Assembly: GCA_030035585.1 (NCBI GenBank)
Contig: CM057462.1
Location: 67,428,734-67,492,733 of the forward strand
Reading direction: 5' to 3'
DNA: 64,000 nt
Source of the DNA: Dugong dugon
Taxonomy: Eukaryota; Chordata; Mammalia; Sirenia; Dugongidae
Made by a program: the position numbers and the translations under genes. This document shows, in pieces, positions 49,279 through 62,065 of this stretch. Each line of letters begins with the position of its first letter. Positions within the stretch are counted from its first letter, which is position 1. The notes under the pieces were generated by a model, which worked only from the letters and a program-made list of their open reading frames with translations, was not told the DNA's origin and did no database searches.

Positions 49279-51680
49279 CAACCTGCATAAGTGGAAAAAC
49301 ATACCTTGCTCATGGATAGGTAAACTCAACATTGTGAAAATGTCAATTCTACCCAAAGCAATTTACAGATACAATGCAATCCCAATCCAAATTCCAATGA
49401 CATTTTTTAATGAGATGGAGAAACAAATCACCATCTACATATGGAAAGAGAAGAAGCCCCGAATAAGAAAAGCATTACTCAAGAAGAAGAACAAAGTGGG
49501 AGGCCTCACACTACCTGATTTTAGAACCTATTATACCACCATGGTAGTCAAAACAGGCTGGTATTGGTACAAAAACAGATACACAGACCAATGAAACAGA
49601 TCTGAGAATCCAGACATAAATTCATCCACCTATGAGGAGCTGATATTTGACAAAGGCCCGAAGTCCGTCCACTGGGGGAAAGACAGTCTCTGTAACAAAT
49701 GGTGCTGGCGTAACTGGATATCCATCTGCAAAAAACTGAAACAAGACCCATACCTCATACCATGAACAAAAACTAACTCAAAATGGATCAAAGACTTAAA
49801 TATAAAATCGAAAATGATAAAGATATGGAAGAAAAAACAGGAACAATGCCAGGAGCCCTAATACACGGAATAAACACAATATGAACCATAAGTAACAATG
49901 CACAAGCACCAGAAGAGAGACTAGTTAAACGGGAGCTCCTAAAAATCGAACACTTCTGCTCATCAAAAGACTTCACCAAAAGAGCAAAAAGCACCCTACG
50001 AACTGAGAAAAAAATTTTGGCTACAACAAATCCAATCAGCTTCTAATCTCTAAACTCTACAAGGTACTGCGAAACCTCAACAACAAAAACACCAATAACC
50101 CAATTAAAAAATGGGTAAAGGATATGAACAGGCACTTCGCCAAAGGAGATATTCAGGTGGCTAACAGACACATGAAGAAATGCTCACCATCATTAGCCAT
50201 TAGAGATATGCAGATCAAAACTACAATGAGATACTATCTCACCCCAACAAGGCTAGCATTAATCAATAAAACACAAAATAATAAATGCTGGAGAGGTTGT
50301 GGAGAGACTGGAACACTCACACACTGTTGCTGGGAATATAAAATGGTACAATCACTTTGGAAATCAATTTGGCGCTTCCTTAAAAAGCTAGAAATAGAAG
50401 TACCATATGATCCAGCTATCTCGCTCCTTGGAATATATCCTAGGGAAATAAGAGCCATCACACGAACAGATATATGCACACCCATGTTCACTGCAGCACT
50501 GTTCACAATAGCAAAAAGATGGAAACAACCTAGGTGCCCATCAACGGACAAATGGATAAACAAATAATGGTATATCCACACAACAGAATACTATGCAACA
50601 TTAAAGAACAACGATGAAGACATGAAACACTTTATAACATGGAGGAATCTGGAGGGCATTATGCTGAGTGAATTTAGTCAGTAACAGAAACACAAATATT
50701 GTATAAGGCCACTATTATAAGAACTCAAGAACAGGTTTAAACACAGAAGAAAACATTCTTTGATGGTTACAAGGGTGGGGAAGGAGGGTAAGGGTCATTT
50801 ACTAACTAGACAGTAGATAAGAATTATCTTAGGTGAAGGGAAAGACTGCACACACTACAGGGGAAGTCAGCACAACTGGACTAAACCAAAGCTAAGAAGT
50901 TTCCTGAATACAGTCAAACACTTCAAGGGACACAGTAGCAGGGGTAGGGGTCTGGGGACCATGCTTTCAGGGGACATCTAGCTCAAGTGGCATAACAAAG
51001 CTTATTAAGAAAATATTCTGCATCCTACTTTGGAGAATGGCGTCTGGGGTCTTAAAAGCTTGCAAGCCTCCATCTAAGATGCAGCAATTGGTCCCAACCA
51101 CCTGGAGTAAAGCAGAATGAAGAACACCAAAGACACAAGGAAAATATCAGCCCAAGAGAAAGGGCCACATAAACCAGAAACTTCATCAGCCTCAGACCAG
51201 AAGAACTAGATGGTGCCCGGCTACCACCAATGACCACCGTGACAGGGAACACAACAGAGTCCCAGATGAAGCAAGAGAAAGATGGGGTGCAGAACTCAAA
51301 TTCTAGTAAGAAGAACAGGCTTAATGGTCTGACCGAGATTGGAGGAACCCCGGAAAGCATGGTCCCTGGATTCTCTGTCAGTCCAGAACTAAAAATAACT
51401 GCAGAGGCCAACTCTTCAGACAAGGATTAGACTGGATTGTGGGACATAAAGTGATACTCGTGAGCAGTGTGCCTCTTAGCTCAAGTAGATACAAGAGACT
51501 AAACGGGCAGCTTCTGTCTGGAGGTGAGATGGGAAGGCAGAGAGGGTTAGGAGCTGGCTGAATGGACATGGGGAGTCAGGGGTGGAAAGGAGGAGTGAGC
51601 TGTCACAGCATGGGGAGAGTAATTAGAGTCACATAACAATGTATGTATAAATTTTTATATGGGAAAAAATTTTTTAAAAA
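49279..51680 (+). mobile_element. L1 LINE, 3' half with complete 3' UTR
   Basis: The best preserved L1 here. It opens inside ORF2 (aagtggaaaaacataccttg). Partly open frames at 49235-49594 and 50124-50567 encode C-terminal ORF2 residues: [34 protein letters not shown], then [19 protein letters not shown], the Cys-rich C-terminal region. Stops separate the frames, so it is inactive. A 3' UTR of about 970 bp follows from 50700, closing at atgtatgtataaatttttat and an A-rich end. The same 3' UTR is found at 57203-58034. Confidence 0.93.
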
Positions 51681-51684
51681 CTTA

Positions 51685-51850
51685 GGGAGCAGTGAGTTTA
51701 CGTTAATGAAAGAACAACCATTCGGAAAAGGAGACAAGAATGGCTGCACAACTTGAAGAATGTAATCAATGTCACTAAATTGTATGTATAGAAATTACTG
51801 AATTGGTGTATGTTCTGCTGTGTATATTCTCAACAACAAGAAAAAAGTTG
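51685..51850 (+). repeat. L1 3' end of an older copy
   Basis: gagcagtgagtttacgttaa, ggctgcacaacttgaagaat, tgtatattctcaacaacaag; same family as 12180-12345. Probably the right end of the L1 interrupted at 49278. Confidence 0.75.
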
Positions 51851-52942
51851 TTTTTTTAAATTGCTACAGTTGAGATCTGCTAATGAATGCTAAACAGACA
51901 AAAGTTTAAAGAGAAACAGGATACATGCATGTCCTCAAAGTATCTCCCCAAACTATTTATTATTTACAACTCCGTAGTAGAGAAACACCACCTTAACCAA
52001 GGGATCAAAGTTAGCATAACCAGTAATTAGATGTGTAGCCCTGATATGATGTGTGGAAAAGGACAAATCACCTCTGCAGTATGCTTCCCAAAAGTGCATT
52101 CTCAGTCTAATCAGAAAAAGCATCAGACAAACCCAAACTGAAGGATGTTCCACAAAATATGACGAGTACTCGTAAAAAGTGTCAAAGTTATAAAAGACAA
52201 GAAAACATTGAGAAATGTTATAGATTGGCTGAGACCAAAGAGACATGACATCTAAATGCAATGTGGGATCCTGGGCTGGATCCTGGAACATAAAGGGGTA
52301 TTAGTGGAAATACTGATGAAATCTGAATAAAATCTGTAATTCACTTAGTAGTTAACAGCACTGTTTCATTGACAATATTACACCAACATTAATTTCTTAA
52401 TTTTGATAACTGTACTATGGTTATAGATGTTAACATTAAAGGAAATGGATGAAACATATATGGGAACACTATTTTTGTAGCTTCTGTAAATCTAAAATTA
52501 TTTTAAAATAAAAAGTTATAAAAAAATCCTAGGTGACAAAGGCAGTATTAGCTGTAATACTATATGTAATTAATGCTAATTATACACACACACACACACA
52601 CACACACATACAATTTATACATTTTAGTGTGTGTGTATATATTTTTTAACCTTAAACTCACTATCAACTTACCTGTTTTCCAATAAATGTTACACTGTCT
52701 CTGCTCTTACTTTATGCCATGTCTATCACATAACAAAGCTCTAAAAAATTAATATTTTACCAAAAATAAAGGTATTTACCTAAATTAAAAGCATTTAATT
52801 TCCTTTTGTGACATCCTAAAAATGACTACTAATCACAATTTCATCCTCAATTATATGAGCTTCCACAAAGCTTTATTTTCAGTAGAAGTCAATATTGCTA
52901 TTGATTACTACATAGAAGCAATAATTTAAATACAATCCTTAC
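51851..52942. other. Intron before the N-terminal exon; mostly single-copy
   Basis: No gene. A piece around 51950-52520 (ctggatcctggaacataaag, ending with A-rich text at 52505-52525) may be an old repeat. A (CA)n tract lies at 52584-52608. Confidence 0.45.
52584..52608 (+). repeat. (CA)n microsatellite
   Basis: About 12 AC units followed by a TG-rich block gtgtgtgtatat at 52628. Confidence 0.95.
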
Positions 52943-53267
52943 CTTCCAACCACTGCCAGCCTCTCTATAATACGGGAAGTTATCACAAATCCACTGGTAA
53001 ATCTCACTTAGAGTCATTTTCTTTTTGGGTGAGCTATTAATTGCAAATGTAATGAGGCTGGCATAACTGTATGGAGGTTTCCCATCTTTGTGCTGTTGGA
53101 CTTCCTCCTGGTCCAGGGTTGTATTTGGGTCAAGGAGCACATTCTTCTTGGAAATTCCTGATCCGTGTGCATTTTGTGTAGCGTCAGATTTTTGGATGGC
53201 TGCTCTCATGGTAAGCTGTGGTAACCAGTCCATAGATGTTAGGCTGCTCTCCAGTTCAGATGTCATC
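52943..53267 (-). CDS. FOXJ3: FOXJ3 coding exon: N-terminal region and first half of the forkhead domain
   Basis: The exon is 325 bp. On the minus strand it is preceded by an acceptor (ttaccttcag) and followed by a donor (AAG then gtaagg). One G after the acceptor precedes ATG (53264-53266), which opens 108 codons starting [14 protein letters not shown]. In the human protein as I recall it, about 15 residues precede this Met, with the G completing a split codon from an upstream exon. The Met is therefore probably internal, or the start of a shorter isoform. Residues 63-108 begin the forkhead domain with [14 protein letters not shown], then [17 protein letters not shown] (helices 1 and 2), and end at GSGWK. 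The N-terminal part is polar and has no membrane segment. It differs from remembered human FOXJ3 at a few residues, such as GSG for GTG and NVLL for NALL. Confidence 0.97.
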
Positions 53268-54549
53268 CTGAAGGTAAATAGACTCCTTAGTCAATATCAA
53301 GGAAAGAACCCCTGCTTCTCAAAATATCCAATATTCACAAATCTAGGAGTTCCAAAGTGAGGGAAAGCCTGAGTTAAATCTGGAGGAAAAAGATTGAGTA
53401 TGTTAATGACCAAACCAATATTTAAAGGAGCAACATTTCCAATCTTTTTTCTTAATATTTTTCCTCTCCAAAACATAACAAACTTGGTTTTAAAATGTTT
53501 AAGAGACAGAACAATATATATACATAAACTGATTCTGACATCAATCTTTCTGCAAAAGATGATCTGCCTCTTTAAACAGGGCAACAGGATGTTGGCTGAA
53601 AAACCCAATCTGCAGCCCAACTCTTTACTCACCAACACCACGGGCCCTTTAAAAATTTGTCTGTACATCTGGCATTTCTTTTACACAAACTTTAGGGGAG
53701 TTACATAAACAAAGGAATATCAAAAGTCAGGTAGAGGGAAGAGGCCAGAGGAGTAATTTAGAAATGGGCACAGGAATTTGCATGGAGGAAAGAAGGTAGA
53801 GCTGAGCAGTTGGGAGGTAGGAAGAGTAAAGCAGGGTAGACAAGAATAGCAAGTAGACAAGCTAGCCAGGGGAGTTGACTAAAAGGAAGAATGCAAACAC
53901 AAGGACACTGACGAGCAAGAGCAAAGGAAGATAGGCAGTACCAGGTAATTATTTTTTAAAAACAAGTCAAGGAACAAGCGTAAGAAAACTAACTAAAGAT
54001 CAGGGAGTATAGGTAGTAAGAGATTAAATCACATAAATTGACAGCAAGAAAAGAAGCATTAAAAGCTTGAGAACAGGCTTGGGCAAACTTCCAGTCATCT
54101 GGGTTCTATAATGTATTTCTCTCCAAGGCTGAAAAATTCGTATCATTACTACTGAAATAAAGGGGGAAAAAAAAAAAGCAAAATCTGCCAAATTAATGCA
54201 TATTCTGAGGAAAGGAGGAAGTAGCTCTGAGAATTGCAGGATAAAAAAACAAAGCTTGACACTTCACACCAATTGCTACCCTTCAGCAAGAGGGTATTCT
54301 ATCCTGGGATCAAAGAAGCAGTAATAACAGTGACCGTAACAAAGAAGTAGAAAAGAATGACAAACTTGTAAGTGAGATCAAAATAAAAGAAAGAAAACAA
54401 AATAAGAAACTTAAAGTACCAAGAAACCTAAAGTACCTCAGTCAAAAGAAAAAAAACTTCTGGCTAAGAAAATTCCATATAGGCCCCTCATCTCAAATGG
54501 CAGCTGCCAAGAAGCAAGCCTGGGGTATGTGGTTAGGATCTGAACTTCT
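53268..54549. other. Intron upstream of the N-terminal exon; single-copy
   Basis: Purine-rich 53720-54060. The 5'-most FOXJ3 coding exon (expected to encode a short MGLYGQACPS-type N-terminus) was sought here and to the right edge and not found. Confidence 0.5.
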
Positions 54550-54815
54550 GGGAGGCAATGTAGAATTGATAAATAAAGAACATAAGCTTTGGAGTCTGGG
54601 CAACCAGAGTTCAAGTACTCATTCTACCAGTGGAAGTATTCTAGTTGAGAGACTATGAAAATGTTAATTAATATCTTTAAACCCCAACTTTCTCATCTGT
54701 AAAATGAAAAGGATAACAGTATAACAGTTAAACTATACTTTGAGAATTAAATGTGGTAACATATGCACATAATTAAGTATTCAGTAAGTGTTAATTAACA
54801 ATATTACTCTAGGAG
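54550..54815 (+). repeat. MIR element
   Basis: agctttggagtctgggcaac, aactttctcatctgtaaaat, agaattaaatgtggtaacat, and gtattcagtaagtgttaatt in MIR order. Confidence 0.8.
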
Positions 54816-55194
54816 TATCCTGGGAGGGTACTAATATGTACTAATAAAGTAAACCGGATTAAGCAACAGTAATTATAAATTGAAACAGCCATTAGATTCT
54901 ACCTGCATTGCTAGCAAATAGAATCCTATTACGTTGTTTTTCAGAAATTCTAGTTTTATTTTTCTCATTTTCTCAAATTCCCTCCATCTCTACTGTATAC
55001 ACTGCTCTAAAACCTGAACTTTTAATTCCTCTGTACAGCACCTTCAGAGATTAAAAAAAAAAAACTTACTAACTTCCTCTACAGTCTCAGCTAGAAATGC
55101 TTGTTCCCAAAATGAAGTAAGGTATAACAAACTGCGGAATAAGGAGACAGGATAATTTAGAGATCACATGTTAAAAGGATAGAGAAAGCACCCT

Positions 55195-55450
55195 AGAGAT
55201 TAGAGACTAATCCCTTCAAGCCAAAAATGAAAAACTGTGGTCCACTGAAGTTAAAAGTCTTGCAGAAATTCATGCAGGTAGTTAAGAGTAGAGTGAAACC
55301 AGAACCCAGATCTCCTGGTGCCTAATCCAGTAGTTTTAGTAGTATACTTCATACGTAAAATGAGGATTATAACAGTGCCCACCTCACTGAGGTAAAGTAC
55401 TCAAAACCATACCCAACAAATAGTAAATATTCAATAAATGTTAGCTACTG
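55195..55450. repeat. MIR pair in opposite orientations
   Basis: Antisense part: agtcttgcagaaattcatgc and cagaacccagatctcctggt. Sense part from about 55350: cgtaaaatgaggattataac to atattcaataaatgttagct. The 55451-56017 stretch has no other repeat except an old-family scrap at 55880-56030. Confidence 0.6.
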
Positions 55451-56030
55451 GTAGTGGTGGTGATAAAGATAGTTGCTGCTATTATTATTCACATTTCATT
55501 CAAACATTGGCTATTATTATTCCATGCTGTCATCCTATTTGCCACAATCAAGTCTCCAATGAGTAGCTTATTTTGTTCAAATTCCCAAAGCAGCCAGTCA
55601 CATGCCATTTTCAAAGTTAATATAAAAAAGCACATTCCAAAATGGAATATAATTGATATTGCAGATGTCCCTATTGAGAATCATCTTTACCTTCTGTTCC
55701 CTTCCACAAGTGCCAGCAATTGAGACTTTATGATAGTTTCAGTAATGCAAACATGTAATAAGTAGGCATTTAATACACATTATAACATATTTAATTTATA
55801 AGAATATATAATTACACATGTGTACAGGACTATACTTGGGTAAGATATATATATACATACATATACAAAGGAGGTAGCACAAAATCTCTGTCTCCCAGAC
55901 ATAAGAAAGACCTGAATAAAAGTCCAAGGCTGGGCTCTGGATGCTGTAAAGGTTCGGAAAAGGGAGGCGACAACATACACTACAGCCTTGAGAGGTAAAG
56001 ACAGGAGAACTTCAGCTGAGTCTTGAAGAA

Positions 56031-56199
56031 TGCCAAAACCAAACCAAACCCGTTGCCGTCAAGTCGATTTCAACTCATAGCGACCATACAGGACAGAGCA
56101 GAACTGCCCCACAGGGTATCCAAGGAGTGGCTGGTGGATTTGAACTGCCAACCTGTTGGTTAGCAGTTAAGCTTTTAACTACTGTGCCACCGGAGCTCC
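56031..56199 (-). repeat. AfroSINE, antisense, with 13-bp perfect target site duplication
   Basis: Plus strand: cccgttgccgtcaagtcgat, ggtggatttgaactgccaac, ctgtgccaccggagctcc. Direct repeat gagtcttgaagaa at 56018-56030 and 56200-56212. The interval to 56640 is AT-rich and unremarkable. Confidence 0.97.
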
Positions 56200-57202
56200 G
56201 AGTCTTGAAGAAAGTTAAGATATAAACAGACTGGAAAAGGTCCCTGGAAATGAGTCATCAGCATGCCTCTCTCTTATTTCATTATTGTGCTTATACTCAT
56301 CAGTTATGCTAGAACAGACTTTAAATACACTATAAAATACATCTCTTAAATTTAAACTCTGAAAAAGTAGCATTTCTGTTTTGTTTACAATTTATTAAAT
56401 TTTATACATTCTTGGCAGTGAGGAAAAAAGTGCCTTGGTGCTTAGGCTGGTGGCTGCAGTGGTTCTCCATTAAGTGTTGAGAACACAAAAGACATTAGAT
56501 TTAGCCAGATCACCAGTAACTTTAGAAAGAAACCTATTAGTGGAATGGTGATGACAGAAGTCCACTTGTATAAAAGAACAGATGCTGGTAAATTTAAAAA
56601 CAGCAGGGAGGCTCTGAGGAATCTGGTTATGGAAATCTGGTTAAGAAATGTCAGGCCCTCATGACCTCACCTCATTCCAACAGCTTCCTAGCTGGCCTCC
56701 TGGACTCTGATTCCTTACCACTCCTCCAACCACCTCCGGTCCATGCACACACTCCAAGAGAAATCTACAAGCATTGTTTCCTATCATTATGCCCCAAAAC
56801 TTTCAATGGCTCCCTATCTCCTATTATACCAAATCTAAATTTCTTATTTTCAACTACTTCAGCTTTTATTAGCCTTTTACCAATCCTTCTCTAACTTCCT
56901 ACAGCAATTGTAACCTCAGAATTTGGCATGTAACATGCTGCTTTCCTTGTCATTCCCTAAATACACCATATACCTAAGCTTTCTACCCACCACCCAATCC
57001 CCCACCAATTAGAATTCAAGTGTTTTGAGGATAGTGACCATGCAATAATACTTCTTATGATACCTAATACCAAGGTACAAGTAATCTGAAAAACAATACA
57101 GTATTTGGATAAGGAGTAAGTATCTGGAATTCCCTTTCCTTCTCACTCCACCTGGCTAGCTTTTACCGTTTTTTCAAGACCTGAGTCAAAAATCTCCCCC
57201 TC

Positions 57203-58034
57203 AAGTCAGCACAACTGAACTAAACCAAAAGCTAAGACACTTCCTGAGTACAACCAAACACTTCAAGGGACAGAGTAGCAGGGGCAGGGGTCTGGGGACC
57301 ATGGCTTCGGGGATATCTAGGTCAATTGGCATAACCAAGTTTATTAAGAAAATGTTCTGCATCCCACTTTGGCGAGTGGCATCTGGGATCTTAAAAGCTA
57401 GCAAGCGGCCATCTAAGATATATCAATTGGTCCCAACCCACATGGAGTAAAGGAGAATGACGAACACCAAAGATACAAGGAAACTATTAGCTCAAGAGAC
57501 AAAAAAGGCCACATAAACCAGAGCCTCCATCAGCCTGAGACCAGAAGAACTAGATGGTGCCTGGCTACCACCAATGACCGCCCTGACAGGGAACGTGAAA
57601 GAGGAGGAGAAAAGTGGGGTACGGAACTTAAATTCTAGTAAAAAGACCAGACTTAATGGTCTGACTGAGACTGGGGGGACCCCGGAAGACATGGCCCCCG
57701 GACTCTCCATTAGCCCAGAACTGAAACCATTCCCAAAGCCAACTCTTCAAAGATAAGACTGGACTATGGGACATAAAATGACACTCATGAAGAGAATGCT
57801 TCTTAGCTCAAGTAGATACATGAGACTAAAGGGGCAGCTCCTGTCCAGAGCCGAGATGAGAAGGCAAAAAGGGACAGGAGCTGGCTGAACAGCACGGGAA
57901 ATATGAGGTGGAAAGGAGAAGTGTGCGGTCACATTATAGGGAGAGCAGGTAGGGTCACATAGCAATGTGTGTATAAATTTTTGCATGAGAAACTGACTTG
58001 AAGTGTAAATTTTCACTTAAAGCACAATTAAAAA
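57203..58034 (+). mobile_element. L1 3' UTR insertion with 15-bp target site duplication
   Basis: aagtcagcacaactgaacta, tctggggaccatggcttcgg, ctagatggtgcctggctacc, gacttgaagtgtaaattttc, and an A tail. Only 3' UTR is present, so it is severely 5'-truncated. The direct repeat aaaaatctccccctc is at 57188-57202 and 58035-58049. Colinear with 50866-51670. Confidence 0.96.
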
Positions 58035-58116
58035 AAAAATCTCCCCCTCTAGAAAGCCTGGTCAGTCTCTACTTCCCACCCTCCATCTACTAAACTGAAT
58101 TAGATTCTGCTCCTAT

Positions 58117-58316
58117 GTTGTTGTTAGGTGCCACTGAGTCGATTTTCGACTCATAGTGACCCAATGTGACAGAGCAGAACTGCCCAAATGGTTTTCTAGG
58201 CTGTAATCTTCACAGGAGCAGACTGCCACGTCTTTTTCCCTCAGAGCCACTGGGTAGGTTCAAACTACCAACCTTCTGGTTAGCAGCCAAGTGCTTAACT
58301 GTACCACCAGGGCTCC
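58117..58316 (-). repeat. AfroSINE, antisense, taggctgtaa subtype
   Basis: Plus strand: tgttgttgttaggtgccact (reversed RTE-type tail), tctaggctgtaatcttcaca, tgtaccaccagggctcc. Same middle as at 40530-40727. Confidence 0.95.
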
Positions 58317-58323
58317 TTTCTGC

Positions 58324-58520
58324 CCCTATACCCACTGTCATCGAGTAGATTCCAACTCATAGCGACCCTGTAAGGACAGATTAAAACTGCCTCATGAGGT
58401 TTCCAAGGCTATAAATCTTTACAGAAACAGACTGCCACATCTTTCTCCAGCGGAGCAGGTGGTGGGTTCGAACCACCGATCTTTCAGTTAGCAGTCAAGT
58501 GTTTTAACCACTGCACAACT
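58324..58520 (-). repeat. AfroSINE, antisense, directly next to the previous copy
   Basis: Plus strand: cccactgtcatcgagtagat, aggctataaatctttacaga, gtgggttcgaaccaccgatc, accactgcacaac. Same orientation as its neighbour but a different subtype, so not a simple local duplication. Confidence 0.95.
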
Positions 58521-58680
58521 ACGTATAAATACCTCTATCTAAGACTTATACAGAATTATAATTATCTATCTCTCCTACTAGACTGTGAGTTACTTGAAAG
58601 AAGAAACTTCTTGTTTTCTGTCTTGCCAATGTCTAGCACACAGTAGGGGGAAGTTTCAATAAGTGGTGGTTAAATGACTG

Positions 58681-59512
58681 AAATAGTGACTGTCCAATGA
58701 AGGTGTGCGTGTGCCCCTCCAAAAGAAGAGAGGGCTCAATAACATGAGATAAGGATAATCACAGGATCAAAGTCCTTTATGAGTCGGAAAACAGTATGAC
58801 TCAGAGCACCATTTGACAGGTAGCATTACTTAGGGTCAGAGACAATGCTACTGGAATAGCAGAGTAAACAGGAAAATGAAAGCAAAGATAAAAATAACAG
58901 AGTTACTTGTAGAAGAAATGTTACAGAGAAGAACCTATGCTTGAGGTTCTTAATCTACGATGGTATCTGTTAGGGGAGGTAAGGTAATAGGTTGCTTAAA
59001 AGAAGTTCCATGAGGAATTTTTTCTGCATGAATATCAAAATGCAAGGAGCGCCAAAATATAACAACTCAAAACTAAGTCATGACATGGGGGTTAGAAGAC
59101 GGAGTTTTAATCCCACTTTATGAAACAAAGCCACTGATACGATCCCAAATATGCTTTTTAGCTACTTTAGCACACTGCTTCTGCAACTTCTCTAACTCCC
59201 AGAGAGTAGCAAAAGCTTACTAAGAAAGTTTTAAGGTTTCAACAGTATCAGAAAAGAGGAAAAATGAACAGAGTTGGCTCCCTAAATGGATGTAAGAGGA
59301 AGAGAACAAGGAAAATAAAAGGAATAAGAACAATGAGGGTAATGATGTTGTGACCCAGATATTCCTGAATCCTCCCACTCCATTCCTGGTACTCATTCCT
59401 AGTACTTTGAGCATTTCATCTTAAGACTTGGTGGCATGTGAAAAACTGACCAACTGAGAACTCAGAAGAAATCACAGTAATTACCTCAGCAGTGATTCTG
59501 GATGCTTCTGAT
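58681..59512. other. Intron; single-copy
   Basis: No repeat, RNA or coding signal that I can support. Confidence 0.5.
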
Positions 59513-59525
59513 CACATGCATCTTA

Positions 59526-59687
59526 CCCTAAACCAAACCCAATGCCGACCAGTCAACTCTGACTCACAGAGACCCTATAAGACAGAGTAGAACTGCTCCA
59601 TAGGGTTGCCAAGGGGCGGCTCATGGATTCGAACTGCCAACCTTTCTGTTAGCAGCCAATCTCTTAGCCGCTGGACCACCAGGACTC
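59526..59687 (-). repeat. AfroSINE, antisense, with 13-bp perfect target site duplication
   Basis: Plus strand: cccaatgccgaccagtcaac, catggattcgaactgccaac, gctggaccaccaggactcc. Direct repeat cacatgcatctta at 59513-59525 and 59688-59700. Confidence 0.97.
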
Positions 59688-59759
59688 CACATGCATCTTA
59701 GTGGGTAAATATTAGTGCTATCAGTCCTGTTACAATGTCTTAGCACCCAAAGCAACCAG

Positions 59760-60010
59760 AAGTAGGGTGAATGGCAGAGACCACTAATTGTTACCTATTA
59801 AATACAACCCCAATTTTATTCAAGAAGGCATTGTGTCTTTTGCCCTTCCTGCTCTCTGGAAATGTGGACACAACAGCTTTTGCTCCAGCAGTCATGCTGG
59901 ATCACGAAATGATCTTGAGACTGGAAGCCACACATGGAGGATGTAGCAGACAGAAGGAAATTAGGTCCCTGATCAGTTTATGACGCTGCCATCCAACCCC
60001 CAGCTGCCAA
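59760..60010. repeat. Old unnamed repeat fragment
   Basis: ctggatcacgaaatgatctt, gactggaagccacacatgga and ggtccctgatcagtttatga look like the family seen near 690-1200. The part from 60011 to 60689 appears single-copy. Confidence 0.4.
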
Positions 60011-60689
60011 CCTTCCAGACTTTTTATGTCTACTGATAGCAGGTGAATGCAATCCCTAATTAATACAGAATTTAGGAAGTAAAAGTGGGCATGATACAAG
60101 TAAAAGAATCTAAATTAAGACATTTGCTTAGAGGATGAGTTGATGAGGTAAACAATAAGAACTCTGCTACTGCAGGCTGGAAAGCTAATGACACTTATTA
60201 AAGAGTGACAAAGGATTTGGTCGAACTATCATCTGCAGAATTTGAAAGGTAAACCATACGCAAACTGAGGCTGTAGAAAAAGAAAAAATAGAAGATCAAA
60301 ATTAGAGAGTTGTCATGTATCGGCTCCTTCTTGCCCCTCAATAGCAAAGTCCTGAGAGAGAAATAAACCTCTATTGGAATTGCAAGCAGAGATGGAGAAA
60401 ATATAGATTTGTTATGGGAAGTATCCACTGCCTATGGCCTGCAATTTAAGCTAAGATTCCTATAATTTGAAGGCTTTCAAGTTTGAAAACAACACCAACT
60501 GCTTCTGAAGACCAAACAAACGCAGTTGAGTGGTAACTACAAAACTGTAGCCTTACCAGTAGAGAAGACTGGTTCCTTGCTACACGAAGAGAATGTTGCC
60601 TTTCCACTCAAGACTACTGTTTTCAAATAGTCTCAGAGAAGTCACCATTCACTCAGGAGCTAAAAGGAGTCAATGAACTTGGATGAGGG

Positions 60690-61075
60690 AAAAGATATTC
60701 TTTACTTTCACTAACTTATAACTGAAATTTAGCATTTCCTTTAATTATAAAAGTAGACAACAAATCACAGTAGCATTAACAGTACCTGTAACTTTGTCAC
60801 CAATAAAAGTTACAGATATATTCATCACACGACTAATGTTGCAAATATCTCAAAATTGTATTTAAACTCATCAACTACTTTAAAATTATAGTTTATTAGA
60901 CTTGCCACTAGATCTCTTATTGGCTTCTTTTGTAATCCTAAGCATTTTACTTTATGAACTTTAAAATACTATTCTGAGAACAGTCCACAGGCTTCACCAG
61001 ATTGTTAAAAGGATCTATGGAATTTAAAAAAAAAAAAAAAAGGTTAGAAATCCCTGGGATAAGCAGAGCACAAAG
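60690..61075 (+). repeat. Old mammal-wide repeat, second copy
   Basis: Colinear with 23120-23570 (ctgaaatttagcatttcctt, caaatatctcaaaattgtat, aactttaaaatactattctg). Ends in an A run at 61025-61040. Confidence 0.55.
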
Positions 61076-62065
61076 TGTAGCAAGTAAATGACCAGTAATT
61101 CTACCTTAACAAGTCCTTTGGCTATATTACTTAAAGAAGCAAAAAGTCTAGAAACATACTCAGTTTTTAAGATAACTGTATGGGTAGGTGGGGTGGAATG
61201 AGAGTCTTGACTGCAAGCCTTTAAATGTCTAAAATAATCCTAAAGTTCATCAACAAGAAGTGAGCTATAAAAGCTGTGCATTTCCCAGAAAGGGTATCTT
61301 CACCAATACCCATCTCATATGTGGCCATTAAGGGTAGTGGACAAGGGAAGACCTCTCAAAGGGCCATGCCAGAGGCCATATGGGACAATGGAGGTCCCTC
61401 CGAATAGCAGAACTAGGGATTGACAGATGGGCTAATCAAGGAATTTATTACACTGTCAGAGATTCTCTGCCACTCCTACTCATCAGGTTTTATAATCAGT
61501 ATGGACTACTGAGTGTTTCCCACTATCCCCTTTCTTGAAGGATGGCTTTTATTGCTGTTATCCTATTCCTTCTCCACCAATGTATATTAGATGTGTAGAG
61601 TGCAAATAACTCATCTTTGGTTTATAGGACTTCAAACCACAAGAAGCCACTCTGGGATCCAATGAAAAGGACTACATTCAGAGATCTTTTGAAATTTCAG
61701 CTAGATACAGTAACTAGGTGAAAACTGCATTGTCTCACTTGGAAAAGAGGCGAGTTAGTTCTATAAATAGGAAGAAGAGTGCATGTGGATGTTTGAGTAC
61801 CCAAAGGGGCAGATTGTGGCAGAAACCTAAAAAGAAATAAAACACTACAAGCTGACTTTACATTGTTACCATGTAATGTCAAAAAAAAGAAGAAGAAAAA
61901 ATACTAAAAATTTGTAAATGAAGTAATAATTCAAGCTATTCTCAAGCAAAATTAGCTGCAATTGCTTTTTCCAAAATTAGTTATCATATACCAGCAAAAT
62001 CAAAGTTTCTATTCTCACTCCAATATCATCAAAATAACACAGTCAATGTCCTAAATCAAAAAAGG
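61076..62065. other. Intron; single-copy
   Basis: Nothing recognised. A-rich run near 61880-61900. Confidence 0.5.

Larger units (their letters stand above)
56640..58680 (+). repeat. L2 LINE split by L1 and AfroSINE insertions
   Basis: L2 text at 56640-57187 (tcctagctggcctcctggac, caatggctccctatctccta), 58050-58116 and 58521-58680 (tctcctactagactgtgagt, atgtctagcacacagtaggg). Removing the insertions at 57203-58034, 58117-58316 and 58324-58520 restores the usual L2 order. Confidence 0.8.

Noticed and set aside
49235..50567. Open frames of 119 and 147 codons that might be genes
   Set aside because: They encode typical C-terminal L1 ORF2 residues, are interrupted by stops and lie in an L1 with its 3' UTR; they are transposon remnants.
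51052..51423. Overlapping frames of 123 (minus) and 66 (plus) codons
   Set aside because: Both lie in the L1 3' UTR and recur in altered form at 57492-57756; shared repeat sequence, not a gene.
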